Below are positions 5,995-10,654 of a DNA stretch of 10,654 bases, in pieces (within the stretch, counting starts at the first letter, position 1; every line of letters begins with the position of its first letter). The notes beneath the pieces were generated by a model. That model was given only the letters and a program-made list of their open reading frames with translations. It searched no databases and was not told the DNA's origin. The position numbers and the translations under genes are program-made. Source of the DNA: Limiplasma sp036645955 (GTDB lineage: Bacteria > Bacillota > Clostridia > Christensenellales > Aristaeellaceae); the NCBI GenBank assembly GCA_036645955.1, contig JAVXND010000085.1:1-10654 (forward strand). Direction: 5' to 3'.

Positions 5995-6511
5995 AAATCC
6001 AAAACTTGCTGACAACGTAGTTAAAGATCATCACAAACACAAGCACAATCACGCGGTTTACCATGTTGGTAATGCCCATGGCTTTCAAAATCAGCATCAA
6101 CCCCTGTTCAAACAAAAAGAAGCTGATGAGGCGGCTTGCGGCAAATTGCAACAGCTCCTTGCCGATTTGCGCCGCTTCCTTGCTATCCACACGGAACACC
6201 ATAACACGGTTGATCCAAAAGGCAAACAGCACCGCAATGATCCAGGATACGGTGGCTGAAATCATCATATGCACGCCTGTGGCGCGGTTGATGCTGGCAA
6301 CCACCCACGCAAGCACGGAGCCGCTTAAAGGCTCTTTTTGGGCAAGAAGAAAGCAACCCGCATACTGTACAAGCATGCTAAGCAGTGTGGTAAGCCCTCC
6401 CGCAATGAGGTAGCGCAATAGCTCGTACTGCTTTTCGTGCGCTTGAAGATAGGCTTTGAGTTTCTGAAGCAATGGATAAAACCCCTCTCTGACTGTACTA
6501 ATCCTCCCCAT
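5948..6511 (-). CDS. GtrA family membrane protein
   Basis: A four-helix membrane protein of 187 residues from ATG 6511. GtrA-like proteins are thought to flip undecaprenyl-phosphate-linked sugars across the membrane, or otherwise to serve surface glycosylation. Numbered from this start, the helices lie near 34-56, 85-104, 122-143 and 151-171. Family marks are RYLIAGGLTTLLS (33-45), VSWIIAVLFAFWINRVMVF (88-106), FAASRLISFFLFE (123-135) and FNYVVSKFWIF (163-173). The segment between helices 1 and 2 (about 57-84) is longer than in typical members. The frame also allows GTG 6532 and ATG 6526. ATG 6511 has GGGG 5 nt upstream and overlaps the preceding gene's end by 14 bp; a TTG at 6472 behind GAGAGGGG cannot be excluded. 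As last gene of the pgsA operon it pairs naturally with the GT-C gene two positions upstream. Its 3' end overlaps ylbJ. Confidence 0.88.
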   Translation of the reverse strand: MGRISTVREGFYPLLQKLKAYLQAHEKQYELLRYLIAGGLTTLLSMLVQYAGCFLLAQKEPLSGSVLAWVVASINRATGVHMMISATVSWIIAVLFAFWINRVMVFRVDSKEAAQIGKELLQFAASRLISFFLFEQGLMLILKAMGITNMVNRVIVLVFVMIFNYVVSKFWIFKKKPTDGENAPQGL

Positions 6512-6716
6512 GATCGCCCCGCGCATAGTCACAGCTGAGCAGGTCCGTCATGGGCAGGATGGTTGGCTGTTTTTTTGCGCCTATGAGCAGTGTAACGCTG
6601 GTTTCGTCAAAGGCAAGCACGGAAATTGTTTTTTGCACGGGCACGCCCGCGAGCATAAACACGGCGCGGATTTTCCGCTCGTGCGCCAGGGCATAACGCA
6701 GAAAGCGCGTGATCAT
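6498..6716 (-). CDS. Small protein of unknown function (72 residues), translationally coupled
   Basis: A soluble, mixed alpha/beta-looking protein with no membrane segment. From ATG 6716 it begins MITRFLRYALAHERKIRAV, then shows a beta-rich middle (residues 19-51) and ends in ILSCDYARGDHGED-like residues (actual start of the tail: LLSCDYARGD, 59-68). The pattern suggests a small barrel or SH3-like fold, but that is inference. I recall similar short hypothetical proteins in related Clostridia, without a known function. AAGGAG lies at 6727-6722, 5 nt before the ATG, and the ATG shares an ATGA with the stop of the upstream GT-C gene. This favours ATG 6716 over the in-frame GTG at 6722. The tight coupling suggests it is made together with the GT-C protein, perhaps as a partner or regulator. 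Confidence 0.75.
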   Translation of the reverse strand: MITRFLRYALAHERKIRAVFMLAGVPVQKTISVLAFDETSVTLLIGAKKQPTILPMTDLLSCDYARGDHGED

Positions 6717-8707
6717 AGCCACTCCTTAGGCACGGAGAACACGCGGTTTTCGCCGTTTTCCGTTTCAAACACAAGCGGGAACAGCCGCTCTATTTCACCT
6801 TCGTTGAGTGTGTATTCGCGGCTGGCGCGTTCGTAGGAGCTGATGTAAACATACTGCACTTGATATTTCTTGAGCAAAGCGAGGTTATCGGCGGGATTTG
6901 CGTAGAACGCGGCGATTTCGGCATGCCTTTGGGCGGTGTTGAAGCCGTGGTAGTACAGATAGATGTTGCTGGAGCAAAGGATGGTGCGCCCCGCCAAGCT
7001 GCTCACGGGGTTTAAATGCTGATCGCCTGTGATAAAAACGCAATGCTCGGGCGTGCTTTGCTGAATGAATTGCGCGGTTTGGATATCCTTTGCGCTGTAA
7101 ACCTGATAATCGCTCACACATTCGCGGGCAACGGTTAGCCCTGCGGATAGGAAGCAGGTTATGAGGAACAGCACTGCCAGCACGCGCCGCCCCGCCAGCC
7201 CGCGCAAACGGTCAAACAGCTCAAGCGCATAGTCTGCCGCCATGGGCAGGCAAAGCATGAACCAAACGTAGAGCAGTTTGTTGTTATCATAGACATTGGG
7301 CTGAAAAACAAGAAATTCAGCCACAAGGTAGATCAGAAACGCGCCTGAGGCCAAGAGCCGATTTTGTCGGATATCTGGTGCGAGGACGGCTTCGTTCTTT
7401 GGCTTGCGCTTTAGCAGTGCCAGCAAAATCAGCAGATAGGGCAAGCCGATGTTTTTGAGGTAGAACCAAAAATAGTTATCCACCATGCCCACGCCCTCGC
7501 GGTTGTTGCACCAGTTGAACCAAAAGCGCACAAAATGGTCGCTGTCCGTAGCTTGTACAAAGGTAAAAGCAATCAACTGCGGCAGGGAAAGCGCCGCCGC
7601 AACGGCACCAAAGAGCAGCCATGGCTGAAATGCTTCAAAGCGCTTGCCCGACGGCGTGGTCAGCAGGCAATAGGCGCAGGTGCCCAGGGAGAGCAGCACA
7701 AGCGCCAAATAGCTGTGGGTATGAATGAGCGGCAGGCCGCCCGCAAAAAGCCCCAGCAGTACGAGTGCGCGTACACCGTGCGGTTGCTTGCGGCAAAGCG
7801 GCGGCAGGAGCAGGTTGAGGCAGGGAAGCAAAATGGTCCAGCCGCCTAAAATGCCGCGCTGAGGAACCAGCATGTCACAAATGATGTTGGACCAGCGCAG
7901 GTTGTTGGGGTCGGGCTGGTTGGTGGGGCATTGGTAGTAGCCCTGCATGACGTTTTTGAGGTTATCCCACATCGAAACTACCTGTCCGCCCTCTACTGTG
8001 GCGCTCAGTGTGTAGAAAAAACCCAAACCGCCGTTTAAAAACAGCAGAAAAAAAGCCAGAAAGCGCGATGCGCGGCGCTTGCAGAGCTGGGCGCACAAAA
8101 GCCCGAAGCCTGTGTAGCAAAAGACCATCATCAGCGTGCCTGTGAAGGCCATGGACAGGGGCAAGGATTGCCCGAGCATCATGAGGGTGGTGGCAAAGCT
8201 ATCCGTCAGGTAGGGGTACGCCATGGTAGCGCCCAGCATCAGACTGTTTTGAAGCGGAAATTTTGCGTTTTGAATGCTTGTGGCTATGGCCAGATGCAGG
8301 GATAAATCCCCATAGGTGCTTTGCCCTACATGGTAGCTGCCATCGGGCGCCAAGCGGAGGCAATGCGTATATTGCAAATAGCCGCTTAGCAAAGCAAGCG
8401 GCACCACCATCCAAGCCAAATCCATCAGGAGCTTTTTTTCATCGGAATCAAAGCGGGCCGCTTCCTGCTGATCGCGCAAAAACCAGCACAGCACAAGCAA
8501 GGGCACAAGGGTAAAAGCGGAAAGCCAGAGCGCTTTTAAGGTAAAGGAAACCGCATAAGCCCATAGCGCGGGCAGCCACATCAGCAACAGCAGACCCAAA
8601 GAGCAGCCGATGTAAACGCGCAAAAGAGGGCGCAGGCGAGGCAGTAAAAGCCGCGCCATGACCACGCCTGCGGCAAGGAAAATCAGCAGATAAAGGATAC
8701 TCAGCAA
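6713..8707 (-). CDS. Large polytopic membrane protein, predicted GT-C glycosyltransferase
   Basis: The protein has 664 residues. A long N-terminal body has many hydrophobic helices (to about 525), followed by a soluble C-terminal domain (about 530-664). GT-C enzymes take sugar from a polyprenyl-phosphate donor and work at the outer face of the membrane. An acidic residue in an early external loop is typical, here in YGDLSLHL (132-139) after the second or third helix pair. Other distinctive motifs are PTNQPDP (261-267), MLVPQRGILGGW (279-290), LIHTHSYLAL (327-336) and VYDNNKLLYVW (472-482). The tail has QYVYISSYERASREY (618-632), a pattern I associate with this class. I recall clostridial homologs annotated only as membrane proteins. 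Start TTG 8707 has AAGGAAGG 7 nt upstream (8722-8715) and no closer ATG fits. It lies 31 bp after the M20-like gene and overlaps the small downstream gene by 4 bp. Donor and acceptor are unknown. Confidence 0.7.
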   Translation of the reverse strand: MLSILYLLIFLAAGVVMARLLLPRLRPLLRVYIGCSLGLLLLMWLPALWAYAVSFTLKALWLSAFTLVPLLVLCWFLRDQQEAARFDSDEKKLLMDLAWMVVPLALLSGYLQYTHCLRLAPDGSYHVGQSTYGDLSLHLAIATSIQNAKFPLQNSLMLGATMAYPYLTDSFATTLMMLGQSLPLSMAFTGTLMMVFCYTGFGLLCAQLCKRRASRFLAFFLLFLNGGLGFFYTLSATVEGGQVVSMWDNLKNVMQGYYQCPTNQPDPNNLRWSNIICDMLVPQRGILGGWTILLPCLNLLLPPLCRKQPHGVRALVLLGLFAGGLPLIHTHSYLALVLLSLGTCAYCLLTTPSGKRFEAFQPWLLFGAVAAALSLPQLIAFTFVQATDSDHFVRFWFNWCNNREGVGMVDNYFWFYLKNIGLPYLLILLALLKRKPKNEAVLAPDIRQNRLLASGAFLIYLVAEFLVFQPNVYDNNKLLYVWFMLCLPMAADYALELFDRLRGLAGRRVLAVLFLITCFLSAGLTVARECVSDYQVYSAKDIQTAQFIQQSTPEHCVFITGDQHLNPVSSLAGRTILCSSNIYLYYHGFNTAQRHAEIAAFYANPADNLALLKKYQVQYVYISSYERASREYTLNEGEIERLFPLVFETENGENRVFSVPKEWL

Positions 8708-8738
8708 GCCTCAGCCTTCCTTTCCGGCATAGAGCGGG

Positions 8739-10025
8739 TTATACCGATAGCATGGAGCGGAAAAATTGAACCGCTGTTTGAAGCGTACCATCGGTAATGG
8801 TGCATTCGCCGCAAAGCGCATCGCTTCCTGTGAGTAAAAAGGGCGAAAAGCGGTATATTTTGCCGCCCAAGGGCGCATAAAAGCGTCCGTCGGTTACAAA
8901 GGGGCTTAAACAAGGCACAATCACCGCACGCTCAAACTGAATTTCGATGGCGGTGCCGAGAGCGTCCCAAGCCTCGCCCTGCGGCTCACTGCGGGGGCTG
9001 GAATCGCTATCCACGGCAAAATCCAGTGTTAAAGCTTTGTTGCGCACCAGCTTGCGAATGTGCTTGCGGTACTCGGCTGTTTTTTTGCCGGGTATAACGG
9101 TTTGGCAAAAGCGAAGCGTGGCAACATCCGCGGGGGCATGGGGGGTGCCGTGGGCACTGCAGGCATAGGGCAAAAGCTCGGACAGAAAAAACTGATTCAG
9201 CACGGAGCGCCCGCGCCAAAGGCAACGGAGCAATGGAAAGCTAAGCCGTGGGTTGCTTACCAGCAGGCGCTGCAGGAAGGGTGCATGGGGCTTGAGTGCG
9301 CGGAGCATTTGCTCGCTTGCGTAGCAAAGCGCGGCGCGGCGGGGGCGGCGGGAGAGCCTTGCGCCGCATTTGAGAAGCTCGTTTAGCGGATGCGCTTGTG
9401 CGCGGCCTTGATCTGAATGCACCTGCTCGTTTGCAACCACCGTGCCCTCCAGCAAGCCTTTTTCAGTGATGCCGATGAGGGCCAAGGGCGCGTTTGGGGG
9501 CAAATAGGTACGAAAAGCCTCCATGGTGGCATAGCCGCCGTAATCCAGCACAAAACAGGGTTCCACGCTTCGCGCTTTTAAATGCGCGGCGATGCTTTTG
9601 GCACCTTCGCCGCCGCTGAGCCCGTCCATGCTTAACGCCAGAAACAAATCGCCGCCCGGGCGGTAGCCATCGCGCAAAAGCTCTTCCAGCGCTTCAAGCA
9701 GGGCAACCACATGTGCGCGGGAAAGCGGCACGCTCATGGGCAGCTCGTGTATGGGCACGTTCATGCAAAGCGCCGCGTTCCTGGGCGCATCCAAATGGGA
9801 GGCGAACACGAGCGGATCGGTTACGTTTGCGCCGCCCATTTCCAAAAGAATGGCACTTTTGGCAAAGGTTTTTACCTCCAGCTTTGAAAACACAAGCGGA
9901 TAGCATTGACGAAGAACGCCGAGGGCGGCTTGAGCGCCCTCGGGTGTGTAGGAGGTGAAGGGGGCCAAACGGCGCAGGACATCGCGTGCGCGGTCGTAAT
10001 TGAGGGGCGCTAGAAACTCGCTCAT
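8739..10025 (-). CDS. M20-family peptidase-like protein with a degenerate metal site (probable pseudoenzyme)
   Basis: A cytosolic protein of 428 residues with the full M20 (PM20D1/CPS1-like) layout. It has VFASHLDAP (73-81, the HxD motif), LLEALEELLRDGYRPGGDLFLAL with GGEGAKSI downstream (109-145), FVLDYGG (158-164) and the ITEKGLLEG turn (186-194). A lid-domain region follows, then the C-terminal TDGRFYAPLGGKIYRFSPF (378-396). Active-site residues are altered. The GRGxxDxK bridging-aspartate motif is replaced by SVPLSRAHV (98-106), the DEE of the catalytic and ligand glutamates reads DGL (134-136), and the late HG histidine reads CG (C405). H77, D79 and D161 remain. A normal zinc hydrolase is therefore unlikely; a binding or regulatory role is inference. 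Start ATG 10025 has AGAGGAA 6 nt upstream and shares ATGA with the pgsA stop, so coupling to phospholipid synthesis is likely. The gene is intact, with no frameshift. Confidence 0.8.
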   Translation of the reverse strand: MSEFLAPLNYDRARDVLRRLAPFTSYTPEGAQAALGVLRQCYPLVFSKLEVKTFAKSAILLEMGGANVTDPLVFASHLDAPRNAALCMNVPIHELPMSVPLSRAHVVALLEALEELLRDGYRPGGDLFLALSMDGLSGGEGAKSIAAHLKARSVEPCFVLDYGGYATMEAFRTYLPPNAPLALIGITEKGLLEGTVVANEQVHSDQGRAQAHPLNELLKCGARLSRRPRRAALCYASEQMLRALKPHAPFLQRLLVSNPRLSFPLLRCLWRGRSVLNQFFLSELLPYACSAHGTPHAPADVATLRFCQTVIPGKKTAEYRKHIRKLVRNKALTLDFAVDSDSSPRSEPQGEAWDALGTAIEIQFERAVIVPCLSPFVTDGRFYAPLGGKIYRFSPFLLTGSDALCGECTITDGTLQTAVQFFRSMLSV

Positions 10026-10633
10026 GCGGGATTCCTCTTTTCGAAGAAACCAGCTTTCTTCAGCTTTTGAATGCTATCGGCGGCGTAAAATACCAACGCG
10101 CAAAGTGTGAGGCATACCGCAAACCAAATCAGTATGAGATCTGGGGTGAGGAACCAGCCTGCGCAAACGCTTTCAAACCAACTGTGAAAATAGGTGGCCA
10201 CCAAGCTTGCAATGAAAACACAGTGGGCTACCTTGCCGATCATGCTGGAAAAAACCACAATGTGCTGCTTGAGCATAACAGCGCCGCCCACAATCATCAT
10301 CAGCTCTTTTAAAAGCAAAATCACAACGGCCGTCCACGGAATCACCGCTGGAATGCTTGCGTTGCCGATGGCCATGCTAAACATGGCGGTAAGCACCATG
10401 ACCTTATCCGCAAAGGGGTCCATCAGCTTGCCAAAGTCGGTAATGAGGTTGTATTTACGCGCGATAATGCCGTCCAGCAAATCTGTAAAGCTTGCCAATA
10501 AAAACACCAGCAGGGCGATGTATTTCTGCCCGTGCGCAAACAAAACGATGTAGACGGGTACCAATAGAAGACGAATGAGTGTAAGAACATTTGGTATGTT
10601 CATATTCTGCTTGATGTACTCTTTGGCATTCAT
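10022..10633 (-). CDS. pgsA: CDP-diacylglycerol--glycerol-3-phosphate 3-phosphatidyltransferase
   Basis: This membrane enzyme joins CDP-diacylglycerol and glycerol 3-phosphate to phosphatidylglycerophosphate plus CMP, the committed step to phosphatidylglycerol and cardiolipin. The CDP-alcohol phosphotransferase signature is complete: D51, D54, G55, A58, R59, G68, D72 and D76 with the exact spacing D-x2-DG-x2-AR-x8-G-x3-D-x3-D. The N-terminal MNIPNVLTLIRLLLVPVYIV (11-30) is typical of bacterial PgsA. At 203 residues with about five to six hydrophobic helices, length is slightly above the usual 180-195; the extra is a hydrophilic segment before the last helix. Start ATG 10633 has AAGGGGG 7 nt upstream (10647-10641). 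It is the first visible gene of the minus-strand operon; any promoter lies outside the window. Another CDP-alcohol transferase (for example a cardiolipin-type enzyme) is a less likely alternative. Confidence 0.92.
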   Translation of the reverse strand: MNAKEYIKQNMNIPNVLTLIRLLLVPVYIVLFAHGQKYIALLVFLLASFTDLLDGIIARKYNLITDFGKLMDPFADKVMVLTAMFSMAIGNASIPAVIPWTAVVILLLKELMMIVGGAVMLKQHIVVFSSMIGKVAHCVFIASLVATYFHSWFESVCAGWFLTPDLILIWFAVCLTLCALVFYAADSIQKLKKAGFFEKRNPA

Positions 10634-10654
10634 GGCATTTCCCCCTTGTGTGAT

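Noticed and set aside
8739..10025. Treating the M20-like gene as a decayed pseudogene
   Set aside because: The frame is complete with a good ribosome binding site, coupled start and family motifs to the end. The altered residues are substitutions rather than stops or frameshifts, so a kept but altered protein is more likely.

Overview
The window looks like chromosomal DNA from a spore-forming member of the Clostridia (Firmicutes). The grounds are strong AAGGAGG-type ribosome binding sites, use of GTG and TTG starts, vegetative promoters with 16-17 bp spacing, a YlbJ-type sporulation membrane protein and a DegV-family protein. Base composition is moderate to fairly high in GC, so a low-GC Clostridium is unlikely. 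The genus cannot be fixed from this sequence. No rRNA, tRNA, CRISPR array, insertion sequence or phage gene was seen.

Layout. At the left edge is the C-terminal end of a PRK06851-type ATPase (+), followed by a hairpin and a good sigma-A-like promoter that drives a DegV-family fatty-acid-binding protein (+). A strong intrinsic terminator ends that unit, and a short intergenic stretch after it carries a palindrome and a triplicated 8-mer. Next, on the minus strand, are a PRPP-synthetase-like gene and, just downstream of it, a two-RCK-domain ion channel of the CASTOR/POLLUX (DMI1) type. They may be cotranscribed, but the channel gene also appears to have its own extended -10 promoter, which overlaps the stop codon of the PRPP gene. 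A divergent intergenic region of about 210 bp separates the PRPP gene from a plus-strand ylbJ-like gene. It holds a vegetative promoter facing left, a sigma-E-like sporulation promoter facing right, and an operator-like repeat between them.

From about 5.9 kb to the right edge lies a compact minus-strand operon. In transcription order it reads pgsA (phosphatidylglycerophosphate synthase), a full-length M20-peptidase-like protein whose metal site looks dismantled, a 664-residue predicted GT-C glycosyltransferase, a 72-residue conserved-looking small protein, and a GtrA-family membrane protein. Two junctions are 4-base ATGA overlaps, one gap is 31 bp, and the last pair also overlap. The operon runs into ylbJ tail to tail, with 47 bp of coding overlap.

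How the genes may work together. PgsA makes the precursor of the anionic membrane lipid phosphatidylglycerol. GT-C enzymes transfer sugar from polyprenyl-phosphate donors outside the membrane, and GtrA proteins are thought to flip such donors. The operon therefore reads as an envelope lipid or glycan module with two unexplained members, the apparent pseudo-peptidase and the small protein. This operon, and the bacterial relative of a plant symbiosis channel, are the parts most worth a second look.
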